This document shows positions 1 to 8,601 of a stretch of 31,670 nucleotides of DNA, in pieces. The stretch comes from JBDUDK01 sp040002995 (lineage in GTDB: Bacteria > Actinomycetota > Acidimicrobiia > Acidimicrobiales > Ilumatobacteraceae): assembly GCA_040002995.1 (NCBI GenBank), contig JBDUDK010000059.1, forward strand, positions 1-31,670. The letters run 5' to 3'. The position numbers and the translations under genes were made by a program. Under the pieces are notes generated by a model. It had not been told where the DNA came from. It worked only from the letters and a program-made list of their open reading frames with translations, and made no database searches. The first letter of the stretch is position 1, and every line of letters starts with the position of its first letter.

Positions 1-770
1 TGGCCGGTGAAGGCCTCCTCGACCTGGGCGTTGAGCATGCCGGTGTGCCGCCACTGGGCGATGAAACGCGGCTTGGAGCGGGCCGCGATCTTGCGAATCG
101 TATAGAGCGATACGGGCACAGTGATGATCGCCACGATCGCCAGCACCGGTGAGATGACGATCATCACCACCACTGCCCCGATGATCGTGAGCATCGACGT
201 GAGCAGTTGGCTGAGTGTCTGCTGCAGGCTCTGCTGGATGTTGTCGATGTCGTTGGTCACGCGGCTGAGCAGATCGCCCCTCGGTTGGCCGTCGACGTAC
301 TTCAGCGGAAGCCGGTTGAGCTTGGCTTCGACGTCGTTGCGCAGTCTGAACACCGTCCGCTGGACGACGCCGGCCAACGTGTAGGACTGCAGATACTGCA
401 GTACCCCCGAGACGAGATACAGACCCAGGACGAACAGCAGAACGTGATGCAGCGCGGTGAAGTTGATGCCCGCGTTGCCGGCGTTTTCGTGGCGCAATCC
501 CCTGATGATGAGGTCGGTGGCGTGACCGAGGAGCTTCGGGCCGATGACGGCGAGGGTCACGCTGAGAAGCCCGAGGGCCAAGACGACATACAGCTTCGGA
601 CGATCGGGACCCATCTGCGCGAGCAGACGCCTCGTCGACGCCTTGAAATCCTTCGACTTCTCCGCCGGCATCCCAGCCGCTCCGAAACGAGGTCCGCCCC
701 GCTCATTGATCGGCTGACGGGCGACCGGCTCTTCCGGTGCCGCTGATATTTCGGGTGTACTGGCGCTCAC
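1..770 (-). CDS. ABC exporter half-transporter, membrane domain (partial, cut by window edge)
   Basis: Only the first 256 or so codons are inside the window; the ATP-binding domain lies beyond the left edge. Translation from a GTG that overlaps the upstream gene's stop (GTGA) gives a polar tail of about 45 residues, then hydrophobic segments typical of an ABC type-1 exporter membrane domain. The segment DGQPRGDLLSRVTNDIDNIQ is the family's intracellular-loop coupling region. The 4-bp overlap with the preceding exporter half suggests translational coupling, so the two probably form a heterodimer. Substrate unknown (drug, lipid or peptide export are all possible). I expect this partner to carry the consensus ATP site, because the other half is degenerate; that part is not visible here. 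Confidence 0.85.
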   Translation of the reverse strand, partial: MSASTPEISAAPEEPVARQPINERGGPRFGAAGMPAEKSKDFKASTRRLLAQMGPDRPKLYVVLALGLLSVTLAVIGPKLLGHATDLIIRGLRHENAGNAGINFTALHHVLLFVLGLYLVSGVLQYLQSYTLAGVVQRTVFRLRNDVEAKLNRLPLKYVDGQPRGDLLSRVTNDIDNIQQSLQQTLSQLLTSMLTIIGAVVVMIVISPVLAIVAIITVPVSLYTIRKIAARSKPRFIAQWRHTGMLNAQVEEAFTG

Positions 771-2500
771 GCGGCCGCCCCCTCGCCAATCTGCGAGGCC
801 ACGATCTCGGCGTAGGTCGGACAGCTCTTCAGCAACTCGTCGTGGTTGCCGAGTCCGACGGCCTTGCCGTCCTCGAGTACGAGGATCTGATCGGCCGTGA
901 CGATCGTCGAGACCCGCTGGGCGACGATGATGACGGTGGCGTCAACGGTGTGAGGGCGCAGCGCGGCGCGGAGGCGGGCGTCCGTCGCCAGGTCGAGCGC
1001 CGAGAACGAATCATCGAACAGGTAGATCTCCGGCTTGTGGACCAACGCCCGGGCGATCGCCAAGCGCTGGCGTTGGCCGCCCGAAACGTTTGAGCCGCCC
1101 TGCGCGATCACGGCATCAAGTCCGCCCGGCATACGGGAGACGAATGCGTCCGCTTGGGCGATCGTCAACGCCTCCCACAGTTCTTCGTCGGTCGCGTCGG
1201 GCTTGCCGTAGCGCAGGTTGGTGGCCACGGTGCCGGAAAACAAGTACGGCCTCTGCGGTACGAGCCCGATGCGGTCGCACAGCACGTCGGCACCGAGCTC
1301 GCGAACGTCGACACCGTCGACGAGCACGGCACCACTGGTGGCATCGAACAGGCGGGCCACCAACCCGATGAGGGTGGTCTTGCCGGAGCCGGTGCTGCCG
1401 ATGATCGCCGTTGTCTGTCCGGCGGAGGAGACGAAAGTGATGTCGGAGAGCACCGGTTCGGCGGCGCCCGGGTAGTGGAATCCGGCATGGCGCAACTCCA
1501 ACGAGCCGCGCAAGGCCACCGCCGTGACGGGGGAGCGCGGCGGGGTCACCGACGACGGCGTGTCCAAGACCTCTTGTATGCGCTCGGCGCATACGGCCGC
1601 TCGCGGGACGAGTACCGCCATGAACGTGGCCATCATCACGGCCATCAAGATTTGCGTGAGGTAGACGAGGAAAGCGACGAGCGAACCGATCGTCATCCTC
1701 CCGGCGCCGATACGGTCGGCACCGAGCCACAGCACGGCCACGCTCGAGACGTTGAGGATCACGGCGACGATGGGGAACATGAATGCCATCAACCGCCCTG
1801 CTTTGAGGGCGACCTCGGTGACTTGCTGGTTGACGTCATCAAACCGCTGAGCCTCATCGGGCTCACGGACGAACGCCCGCACGACCCGGATGCCGATGAT
1901 CTGTTCGCGTAGCACTCGATTTACGCGGTCGATGCGAACCTGCATCTTGCGGAACTGGGGGACCATCCTCGAGATCACCAGGCCAAGGCAGATCGCCAGC
2001 GCGGGCACACTGACGACGAGGATCCACGACAGTCCAGTGTCCTGCCTCAGGGCTAACACGATTCCGCCGATTGCTGTGATCGGCGCGGCGACGAGCAACG
2101 TGCACGTCATCAAGACGAGCATCTGCACCTGCTGGACGTCGTTGGTGATCCGGGTGATCAGTGACGGCGCACCGAAGAATCCGACTTCCTTGGCGGAGTA
2201 GTCAGTGACCTGGTGGAAGATTCCGCTGCGGACATCGCGTCCAAAGCCCATGGCCACTTTCGACCCGAAGTAGACCGCGCCGATGGCGAAGCACACCTGC
2301 ACCAGCGTGACGGCCAGCATCAGCAGACCCGTCGACCAGATGTAGCCGGTGTTCCCGCGAGAGATGCCCCTGTCGATGATGTTGGCGTTGAGGCTGGGCA
2401 AGTAGAGCGCCGCCAGCGTCTGGACCAGCTGCAGTAGCAGCACCGTCAACAGGGGTCTTCGATAGCGATCGAGGTAGGTCCTCAGCAGGCGGGTCAGCAA
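767..2500 (-). CDS. ABC exporter half-transporter with degenerate ATP site
   Basis: A fused type-1 exporter of about 577 aa: an N-terminal six-helix membrane domain (residues about 15-310) and a C-terminal ATPase. Walker A GSTGSGKTT and signature VSGGQRQR are present. Walker B ends FDDS, with Asp (about residue 497) in place of the catalytic Glu, and the H-loop reads AQRVST, with Gln (about 528) in place of His. Both changes are known from the inactive site of heterodimeric exporters. The frame stays open another 85 codons upstream, but those codons lie over the 3' end of the acyl-CoA synthetase gene and give low-complexity Arg/Ser-rich sequence. The in-frame TTG at 2500, 40 bp after that gene's stop, is the better start. 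A GGA about 8 nt upstream is only a weak RBS. Confidence 0.88.
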   Translation of the reverse strand: MLTRLLRTYLDRYRRPLLTVLLLQLVQTLAALYLPSLNANIIDRGISRGNTGYIWSTGLLMLAVTLVQVCFAIGAVYFGSKVAMGFGRDVRSGIFHQVTDYSAKEVGFFGAPSLITRITNDVQQVQMLVLMTCTLLVAAPITAIGGIVLALRQDTGLSWILVVSVPALAICLGLVISRMVPQFRKMQVRIDRVNRVLREQIIGIRVVRAFVREPDEAQRFDDVNQQVTEVALKAGRLMAFMFPIVAVILNVSSVAVLWLGADRIGAGRMTIGSLVAFLVYLTQILMAVMMATFMAVLVPRAAVCAERIQEVLDTPSSVTPPRSPVTAVALRGSLELRHAGFHYPGAAEPVLSDITFVSSAGQTTAIIGSTGSGKTTLIGLVARLFDATSGAVLVDGVDVRELGADVLCDRIGLVPQRPYLFSGTVATNLRYGKPDATDEELWEALTIAQADAFVSRMPGGLDAVIAQGGSNVSGGQRQRLAIARALVHKPEIYLFDDSFSALDLATDARLRAALRPHTVDATVIIVAQRVSTIVTADQILVLEDGKAVGLGNHDELLKSCPTYAEIVASQIGEGAAA

Positions 2501-2540
2501 TTCGAATCCAAGTGCGAGCTCGCGCCAGGTCGTCGCGCGA

Positions 2541-4163
2541 TCAGGTAGTCGGGCGGAGGGCCCGGCGCATGATCTTGCCGGTGGTGGTCTTCGGGAGGTC
2601 GTCGAGGAACTCGATCTCGCGCGGCACTTCGTGCGCGGCGAGCCGCGTGCGGATGTGGAGCCGGAGCTCGTCGGCGAGCGCGTCGCTCGGCTCGACGCCG
2701 GGCCGCAGCACGACGAACGCCTTGGGCACCTGACCGCGCCGCTCGTCGGGTACACCGATCACCGCGGCCATCGCCACCGCCTCGTGACTACCGAGCGACG
2801 CCTCGATCTCACCCGGGCCAATGCGGTAGCCGGCCGAATTGATGACGTCGTCCTTGCGAGACAGGAACCACACGTACCCATCGCTGTCTTGCATGCCGAG
2901 ATCGCCCGTGAGCAACCAGTCGTCGTGGAACTTGGCCTTGGTGGCCTCGGCGTTGCGCCAGTACTCCAACATGGTGTTCGGATGACGACGATCGACGGCG
3001 ATCTCGCCGGGCTCGCCGATCAGCGGCTCGCCCTCGTCGTTCAGGACCGCGACGACCGTCCCGGGCAGACCCTTGCCGAGAGCGCCCGGTTTCACCGGGA
3101 ACACCGACGCGCAGTTGCCGATGCAGACGTTCAGCTCCGTCTGTCCGAACCCCTCGTTGATGACGCAATCGAAGAACTCGATGGCCCAGTTGAGAAGGTC
3201 GGCGCCGACCGCCTCACCGCCCGAGCACACCACCCGCATCGTGAGTCCCTCGCCCGATAGTCCTCCGGCCCGGATCATCCGCAGCGCCGTGGCGGGCAAC
3301 AGCGTGAGCGTCACCTTGTGGGTTCGCATCAGCCAAAGCGCGCGCTCGGGATTGAACACGGTGTTCTCGTCGACCACCACCGGGATGCCGTACCACCATC
3401 CGGGAACGAGGATGTCCATGATCCCTGCGATCCACGCCCAGTCGGCCGGTGACCAGATGACATCGCCGGGCTGCGGAAAGAAGTCGTACACGGCCTCGAA
3501 GCCGGTGATGTGCCCGAACACGAAGCGATGGGCGTGCAGGGCACCCTTCGGATCGCCGGTGGTGCCCGAGGTGTAGATGAGCAGGCACGGGTCCTCTGCG
3601 CCGGTGTCAACCGGCTCGAACTCCGGCGAGGCGCCGGCCAGCGCGTCGGCGTAGGACAACTCGCCCTCCGCGAGGTCGCCGTCGATCACGAGGATGCCGA
3701 CGGCGCGGCCCGCTAGCGCCTCGCGCACTTTGGGGGCGTTAGCGGCCGACGTGATGACGGCCTTGGCCTCGCTGTTGGTGAGGCGGTAGGCCAGCGCGTC
3801 CGGTCCGAACAGCGACGAAAGGGGCAGGGCGATTGCGCCCATCCGGAAGATGGCCATGAACGACACGGCCGTCTCGAGGGAGGCCGGATTGACAATGGCC
3901 ACGACCTCGCCCCGGCGGATGCCGATGCTGCTGAGTGCGTTGGCCAGGCGGTTCGACTGCTCCCATATGTCACGAAACGTGAACGTGCGGTGCGACTCGT
4001 CCTTGGCCACCAGCACCAGGGCGAGCGCGTCAGGGTCCTGCTCATCGACGCAGGCCACCCCCATGTTGAACCTCTCGGGTATCGGGAAGGTTCGGAAGTC
4101 AATCTGCGACCACAGCTCGTCGTAGCTGTCAGACCTATGTAAGAACGGTCCCCGTGTAGCCAT
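2541..4163 (-). CDS. AMP-forming acyl-CoA synthetase (ACSM/acetyl-CoA synthetase-like)
   Basis: A 540-aa adenylate-forming enzyme that would activate a carboxylic acid to acyl-AMP and then acyl-CoA in the cytosol. Visible motifs are the P-loop YTSGTTGDPKG (residues 197-207), GFGQTE, the hinge-region WLLTGDLG and RKDDVINSAGYRIGPGEIE, and the C-terminal PKTTTGK with the catalytic Lys near 530. The EYWRN and GYRIGP segments resemble medium-chain acyl-CoA synthetases and acetate-like ligases; acid specificity cannot be read. The ATG at 4163 was chosen because AGGGAG sits 8-9 nt upstream and the 64 codons before it overlap the divergent gene's promoter region. It is the first gene of a minus-strand run with two ABC exporter halves, which may mean an exported acylated product or simply readthrough. 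Confidence 0.9.
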   Translation of the reverse strand: MATRGPFLHRSDSYDELWSQIDFRTFPIPERFNMGVACVDEQDPDALALVLVAKDESHRTFTFRDIWEQSNRLANALSSIGIRRGEVVAIVNPASLETAVSFMAIFRMGAIALPLSSLFGPDALAYRLTNSEAKAVITSAANAPKVREALAGRAVGILVIDGDLAEGELSYADALAGASPEFEPVDTGAEDPCLLIYTSGTTGDPKGALHAHRFVFGHITGFEAVYDFFPQPGDVIWSPADWAWIAGIMDILVPGWWYGIPVVVDENTVFNPERALWLMRTHKVTLTLLPATALRMIRAGGLSGEGLTMRVVCSGGEAVGADLLNWAIEFFDCVINEGFGQTELNVCIGNCASVFPVKPGALGKGLPGTVVAVLNDEGEPLIGEPGEIAVDRRHPNTMLEYWRNAEATKAKFHDDWLLTGDLGMQDSDGYVWFLSRKDDVINSAGYRIGPGEIEASLGSHEAVAMAAVIGVPDERRGQVPKAFVVLRPGVEPSDALADELRLHIRTRLAAHEVPREIEFLDDLPKTTTGKIMRRALRPTT

Positions 4164-4205
4164 GTTTCGAACTCCCTGCGAAAGACGCTGCCGTTGTTGC
4201 GAGCC

Positions 4206-4211
4206 TACGTT
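4206..4211 (+). promoter_or_regulatory. Candidate -10 element for a leaderless DUF5996 transcript
   Basis: TACGTT fits the actinobacterial TAnnnT -10 pattern and is followed by exactly 6 nt before the ATG at 4218, which has no Shine-Dalgarno. No convincing -35 is visible. Confidence 0.45.
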
Positions 4212-4217
4212 GTGCCC

Positions 4218-5132
4218 ATGACGTTGCCCGATCTCAGCAAGCAGCCGTGGCCGGACCTCACTCTCGCCACGTGGCAAGACACCCTCGACACGCTCCACAT
4301 GTGGACCCAGATCGTCGGCAAAGTTCGTCTGGCGCTTGAGCCGATGCTCAACCATTGGTGGCAGGTCACCTTGTATGTCTCCGCGCGCGGGCTCACCACG
4401 TCAGTCATGCACTCACGTGGACGAGACGTCGAGATCGAGTTCGACTTCATCGACCACGTCCTCGCTCTGCGCACCTCCGATGGGGAAGTCCGCACGGTAG
4501 CGCTCGAACCGCGAACAGTCGCCAGCTTCTACGAGGCGACGATGGCCGCGCTCGAGGAACTCGATGTGCAGGTGTCGATCCTGCCTCGACCCGTCGAGGT
4601 CGCCGTAGCGATCCCTTTCCCTGAGGACGACCAGCACCGTTCCTACGACGCTGACGCCGTAAACCGGTTCTGGATCGCACTCCTTCATTCACATCGAGTG
4701 ATGACGAGGTTTCGCGGCGGCTTCATCGGCAAGGCGAGCCCGGTTCACTTCTTCTGGGGCGGCCCGGACCTGGCCGTCACGCGTTTCTCAGGACGATTGG
4801 CGCCGAAGCATCGGGGGGGTATACCCAACTGCGCGGACTGGGTGCAGGAGCTCGCCTACAGCCACGAGGTGAGCAGTTGCGGATACTGGCCCGGCGGGAG
4901 CAGCGAGGGGGCGTTCTATTCCTACGCGTACCCAGAGCCGGCGGGCTTCGCCAAACGGCGGGTAGAGCCGGACGCGGCTTACTACGACGACACGTTTGGC
5001 GAGTTCCTGTTGCCCTACACCGCGGTCCGCACCGCCGATGACCCCGACGCAACACTTCTCGCGTTCTTGCAAACCACGTACGAGGCGGCGGCCGACCTCG
5101 GAGCCTGGCCGCGAGGTGAACTCGAGGCCTAG
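4218..5132 (+). CDS. DUF5996 family protein
   Basis: A soluble 304-aa protein with no signal peptide or membrane segment. I recognise the overall pattern of DUF5996: an N-terminal block with WPDL, then LDTLHMWTQIVGKVRLAL and NHWWQVTLYV, a central PVHFFWG motif, and a C-terminal segment rich in Tyr/Trp/Pro (YSYAYPEP, then EFLLPY). The function of this family is not established and I infer none. The start at ATG 4218 is preferred over an upstream in-frame TTG at 4194 because family similarity begins at MTLPDL and a TAnnnT hexamer lies 6 nt before the ATG. It is transcribed divergently from the acyl-CoA synthetase (54 bp between starts) and converges on the ABC-2 permease with 19 bp between stops. 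Confidence 0.85.
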   Translation: MTLPDLSKQPWPDLTLATWQDTLDTLHMWTQIVGKVRLALEPMLNHWWQVTLYVSARGLTTSVMHSRGRDVEIEFDFIDHVLALRTSDGEVRTVALEPRTVASFYEATMAALEELDVQVSILPRPVEVAVAIPFPEDDQHRSYDADAVNRFWIALLHSHRVMTRFRGGFIGKASPVHFFWGGPDLAVTRFSGRLAPKHRGGIPNCADWVQELAYSHEVSSCGYWPGGSSEGAFYSYAYPEPAGFAKRRVEPDAAYYDDTFGEFLLPYTAVRTADDPDATLLAFLQTTYEAAADLGAWPRGELEA

Positions 5133-5151
5133 CCTCTCAAGCGCGTCACCA

Positions 5152-5973
5152 TCACGATGCTCCCGCGATGTCGCGGCGACTGAACGACACCGCTGCGGCG
5201 ATCGACACGACGGCGAAGTACGCGACGAGTGTTGTCATCGCCAGCGCCCCGGAGCGCGTGAACCCGGCGTCATGAAGCTTGCCCCACGAGACGGCGCTCG
5301 CCACGTTGTTCCCGATCAGGAGATGTTGGAGGGCCGGCTTCAGCCCTCTAATAATGCTTTCGCCCACCGCCATCCATCCGAAGGCCGCGGCGAGGGCGAA
5401 CGTCGTGCCTCGGCCCAACGTGGCCAGCGAGACACCGAGCAACGCGGCGAGGCCAGTGAGCAAGGCGATACGGCTCATCGCCCCGAACAACGCGAACCAC
5501 CAGTGAGCGTCGGTGCCCGCGGTCGATCCATGGGCGAAAACCGCAGGGAGTGCCGACGCGAGGAACAGCGTTTGCAGTACGAGGGCGATGAGTGCGGCCA
5601 GGACGAATGCCGAGGCGGTGCGGGCCGCATGAAGACGCAGCCGCCGCGGTTCCCACGTGAGCACCGTTGTGATGGTGCCCGCACGCCACTCGGCTCCGGC
5701 CACGGTCGCGCCACCTAGTAGCGCGCCAATGAGCAGCGGGATGGCGGCGATCAAGAGGACGCCCTCGCCGGTGCCAGCCTCCCACCACCTCGACATCAGC
5801 GCGGGGTGGTCGCCATTGGCCTGCAGGTGTGCCACTGACTTGCCCGCGGAGTCGAAGAACGCGACCAGCCCGAGGGTCGCGACTCCGACCAGTGCAAGCA
5901 CGATCAACGCTCGGACCGCCCGCCGGCGCAACGCCCGCCGCATCTCGACGCCAACCAATGTCAGCGCGCCCAT
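5152..5973 (-). CDS. ABC-2 type transporter permease
   Basis: A 273-aa integral membrane protein with about six hydrophobic segments: one near the N-terminus after an Arg-rich stretch (RRALRRRAVRA), then segments near residues 55-80, 110-135, 150-180, 185-210 and 240-265. This is the layout of ABC-2 permeases that pair with a separate DrrA/BcrA-like ATPase. The ATG at 5973 has a strong GAGGAGG 8 nt upstream and lies inside the end of the ATPase gene (13-bp overlap), so the two are translated together and probably form one transporter. Substrate unknown; drug, peptide or lipid extrusion are the usual roles of this class. Confidence 0.85.
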   Translation of the reverse strand: MGALTLVGVEMRRALRRRAVRALIVLALVGVATLGLVAFFDSAGKSVAHLQANGDHPALMSRWWEAGTGEGVLLIAAIPLLIGALLGGATVAGAEWRAGTITTVLTWEPRRLRLHAARTASAFVLAALIALVLQTLFLASALPAVFAHGSTAGTDAHWWFALFGAMSRIALLTGLAALLGVSLATLGRGTTFALAAAFGWMAVGESIIRGLKPALQHLLIGNNVASAVSWGKLHDAGFTRSGALAMTTLVAYFAVVSIAAAVSFSRRDIAGAS

Positions 5974-6938
5974 GCCGCTACCTCCTCATCGGTCTCGACG
6001 TTGGCGTCTCGTGTGGGACGCGACGTCACATCGTCACTGGTCAACTCCAGGAACAGATCCTCGAGCGTTCGTTCTTCAGGCCGCAGCTCCGTCACCCAAA
6101 GCCGCTCCGCGGCGAGGATCCGCGTGACCTCTCCGGCCTGGCCGGGGTCGAGCGCAATTCGGAGATCTCCATCGCAACGCTCAACGGCCAAACCGGCACG
6201 GCGAAGCACATCGAGCCCCGCGGCCAGGTCGTCGACCCGCACGACAAGTCCGGCATGGCCAGCCGACGCCATGACCGACGCCACGCTGCCCTCGGTGACA
6301 CACCGGCCGCGGTGCAGGATCGCCACGGAGTCGCACGTGTGCTCGATCTCGACGAGGAGGTGGCTGGACACGAAGACCGTGCGCCCGTCGCGCCCGAGCT
6401 GTTGCAGCAGCTCGCGCACCTGGCGGATCCCGGCAGGATCCAGGCCGTTGGCGGGCTCGTCGAGAATAAGCAGCGCCGGATCCTTGAGCAACGCAGCCGC
6501 GAGGCCGAGACGCTGCCGCATTCCGAGCGAGTACTTCCGCACGAGGTCATCGGCGCGGCCGGCCAATCCGACCAGTTCCAAGACGCTGTCGACCCGGCGT
6601 GCACCGATCCGATCGATCGCGCCGAGCAATCGCAAGTTCTCGCGCCCCGTCATCGTCGGGAAGAGCGCGGGCGACTCGACGATCGCGCCGATGCGCTTCA
6701 TGGCCGTGGGCAGTGTGGCCGGCACATCGCCTCCGAACAGACGCGTGCGTCCGGCTGTCGGCCGCACGAGCCCGAGCAGACAACGGATCGTGGTCGTCTT
6801 GCCTGAACCGTTCGGCCCAAGGAATCCGTAGACGCCGCCCTCGGGCACCGTCAGATTGAGCCCGTCGACGGCGAGACTTCGCCCTCCGTGCCGTCGGTAC
6901 TCCTTGCGAAGGCCCTCGATTTCGATGACTGCTGCCAT
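5961..6938 (-). CDS. ABC transporter ATP-binding protein (ABC-2/DrrA-BcrA class)
   Basis: A 325-aa cytosolic ATPase with Walker A GPNGSGKTT (41-49), Q-loop region near AIVESPALFP (85-94), signature YSLGMRQRLGLA (136-147) and Walker B LLILDEPANGLDP (156-168). A D-loop/H-loop segment VFVSSHLLVEIEH follows. The C-terminal 100 residues form the usual extension with the ending EERTLEDLFLELT found in bacitracin- and daunorubicin-type ATPases. The ATG has GAGGAG 4 nt upstream. It is the first gene of a two-gene operon with the permease. Confidence 0.9.
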   Translation of the reverse strand: MAAVIEIEGLRKEYRRHGGRSLAVDGLNLTVPEGGVYGFLGPNGSGKTTTIRCLLGLVRPTAGRTRLFGGDVPATLPTAMKRIGAIVESPALFPTMTGRENLRLLGAIDRIGARRVDSVLELVGLAGRADDLVRKYSLGMRQRLGLAAALLKDPALLILDEPANGLDPAGIRQVRELLQQLGRDGRTVFVSSHLLVEIEHTCDSVAILHRGRCVTEGSVASVMASAGHAGLVVRVDDLAAGLDVLRRAGLAVERCDGDLRIALDPGQAGEVTRILAAERLWVTELRPEERTLEDLFLELTSDDVTSRPTRDANVETDEEVAAWAR

Positions 6939-6990
6939 CGTGCTCCTCTGCGCGTCGCGATTGCCTGTTCGCTAAGACAGACGTTCGCGT

Positions 6991-7006
6991 GGGTGACGCG
7001 GGTGAC
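6991..7006. repeat. Tandem direct repeat GGGTGAC upstream of the ABC-2 operon
   Basis: GGGTGAC occurs twice with a 9-bp period (6991-6997 and 7000-7006) in the 88-bp gap in front of the ATPase gene. On the minus strand this gap also contains TTGTCA, a possible -35, but no clear -10. Two half-sites could be a regulator site; the evidence is only the repeat. Confidence 0.25.
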
Positions 7007-7026
7007 AACCGCAACAAGAAGTCGAG

Positions 7027-7503
7027 TCAGGCCTCGGAGCTGTGCAGCCCGGTGTGATGCCGGAGCCAGCGCTCTGAAATCGTGGTCTCCTCCGCGCCGT
7101 CGTCGTAGGCGGGCGAGACGAGCGGTGCGGCGTCGGTGATCTCGACAACGACAATGGACCGGACGCGCTCACGCCTTGTCGTGAAGCCTCGCTCTCGGAG
7201 CACCGCAAGACCTCGATTGAACATCGGCCCGCTCGTGTAAGCAGTCGCGATGCCTTTGAAGCGATAGCCCTTGCGCACGATGGGGTCGACGACATTGAGC
7301 TCGATATTCGGGTTCGAGGCGAGGTTCTCCACGGTTCCCGGTGACGCGATATCGGCGAACATCAGATGATGCTCGTCCCACACCGTCGTCGTGCCCTTCG
7401 GCGAAAGGTTTGGTCTGCCGTCATGCGTGACCGTCGCTACGAATCCGAGCGACTGTTCCAGAACGACGCGTTGCATGTCCGCGGAAAGCTCCACGACTCC
7501 CAC
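7027..7503 (-). CDS. Pyridoxamine 5'-phosphate oxidase-like FMN-binding split-barrel protein
   Basis: A 158-aa soluble protein. The N-terminal half has the split-barrel pattern of PNPOx-like proteins: a helix (ADMQRVVLEQ), a strand with FVATVTHDGRPNLSPKG (a 'data/results as trust' strand-turn-strand typical of the family), then FADIASPGTVENLASNP and the IELNVVDP strand. Members bind FMN, F420 or heme, and many are general reductases; which cofactor this one uses is not visible. The start is uncertain: GTG 7503, GTG 7494 or ATG 7476 all lack a good RBS, and I kept the longest. It is divergent from the Zn-dehydrogenase gene with 55 bp between starts. Confidence 0.8.
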   Translation of the reverse strand: MGVVELSADMQRVVLEQSLGFVATVTHDGRPNLSPKGTTTVWDEHHLMFADIASPGTVENLASNPNIELNVVDPIVRKGYRFKGIATAYTSGPMFNRGLAVLRERGFTTRRERVRSIVVVEITDAAPLVSPAYDDGAEETTISERWLRHHTGLHSSEA

Positions 7504-7546
7504 TGTCCCACCGGTCGCAGCGCTCAGGCAATCCGATGGCGCCGCT

Positions 7547-7552
7547 TAACCT
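7547..7552 (+). promoter_or_regulatory. Candidate -10 element for a leaderless dehydrogenase transcript
   Basis: TAACCT matches TAnnnT and lies exactly 6 nt before the ATG at 7559; no Shine-Dalgarno is present. This supports the ATG over the adjacent in-frame GTG (7556) as the start. No clear -35. Confidence 0.45.
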
Positions 7553-7558
7553 GGCGTG

Positions 7559-8599
7559 ATGCGTACCGCTCAGATCACCGGCGCCGGGAAGTTCGAACTG
7601 CGGGAGCTTGAGCTGCCGCCGGCCGGTCCTGGGCAGGTGGTGCTCGACGTGACCGGATGTGGCGTGTGCGGCTCGAACCTCCATGACTGGCACCGTCCGA
7701 CCGGACCCGCGATCGTGGGTGCGTTCGGGCACGAGATCACCGCCAAGGTCTCAGCTGTCGGCAGCGACGCAACGGGCTTTGTGGTTGATCAGCGTGTCAC
7801 GATCGACCCGAGCGCGATCGGAGGGTGTCAGGTGTGCGGGGCATGCCGTGACGGCGCCGCGTGGTTCTGCTCGAACAAGCAGCCGGTATCGACGTACGGG
7901 TTTGCGGATCAGATGCTCGTCCCCGCGCACGCGCTCTACGCGCTCCCGGGCTCGGTTGATCCCGGTGTCGCCGTTTTGACCGAGCCGGTCGCGTGCGGTG
8001 TCCACGCCATCCGACACTCCTGGACCGCGCGCGGAGACGGTCGCATCGACGGTGTCAAAGTGACCGTGGTCGGTGCCGGGATGCTCGGCCTGGGGGCCAT
8101 CATGGCGGCGCGGTGGCTCGGGGCGGACTCGGTCACAGCGGTCGCTCGTTACCCACACCAGTCCGCCGCGGCAGAGATGTTTGGGGCCGACGAGGTGCTC
8201 CGGTCCGACGAGCCTGACCTACAGCGAGTCCTGCGTTCTCGGCGGCCGGAGCTCGTCATTGAGGCAGTCGGCGGCGACGCGCCCACGATGGATCTCGTCA
8301 CGGCAGTCGCCGCCTGGCGAGGCGAGATAGTGGTACTCGGGTCGTTCACGCACCCGAAGGAAGTCGACCTCGGGCGGCTTGGCATGCGCGAGGTCAGGCT
8401 CTTCATCCCGGTGGCCTATTCGTCGAGAGACGGTCTCGCGGACTTCGACGTGGCCCTGCAGCTACTCGAGGGCAAGGGCGCTTCGCTCGCGGGTCTCATC
8501 ACACATCGCTTCGCACTCGACGAGATCGGCGAGGCGTTTAGGATCGCAAGCGACAAGAGCAGCCGCGCGATTCGCGTCGTCGTTGGCGGAATGGAGTAG
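7559..8599 (+). CDS. Zinc-dependent alcohol/polyol dehydrogenase (MDR superfamily)
   Basis: A 346-aa medium-chain dehydrogenase. The catalytic zinc set is visible as Cys in GCGVCGS (about 37), His-Glu in FGHE (about 58-59) and Glu in TEPVACG. The structural zinc lobe is present as four Cys in CQVCGAC followed seven residues later by another Cys (about 90-104). The Rossmann motif is VVGAGMLGLG. The pattern resembles threonine, sorbitol and galactitol dehydrogenases, so it probably oxidises a secondary alcohol of a polyol, sugar or sugar acid with NAD(P)+. It leads a tight three-gene unit: the next gene begins 2 bp after its stop. In this context it is a candidate oxidation step for the sugar handled by the downstream enzymes; the substrate cannot be named. 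Confidence 0.88.
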   Translation: MRTAQITGAGKFELRELELPPAGPGQVVLDVTGCGVCGSNLHDWHRPTGPAIVGAFGHEITAKVSAVGSDATGFVVDQRVTIDPSAIGGCQVCGACRDGAAWFCSNKQPVSTYGFADQMLVPAHALYALPGSVDPGVAVLTEPVACGVHAIRHSWTARGDGRIDGVKVTVVGAGMLGLGAIMAARWLGADSVTAVARYPHQSAAAEMFGADEVLRSDEPDLQRVLRSRRPELVIEAVGGDAPTMDLVTAVAAWRGEIVVLGSFTHPKEVDLGRLGMREVRLFIPVAYSSRDGLADFDVALQLLEGKGASLAGLITHRFALDEIGEAFRIASDKSSRAIRVVVGGME

Positions 8600-8601
8600 G
8601 C

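Noticed and set aside
2501..2755. N-terminal extension of the exporter half by 85 codons
   Set aside because: Overlaps the synthetase gene's 3' end and yields Ser/Arg/Pro low-complexity sequence unlike an exporter N-terminus.
5829..6806. 325-codon plus-strand frame opposite the ABC-2 operon
   Set aside because: Antisense to the ATPase with intact Walker motifs; low-complexity product.
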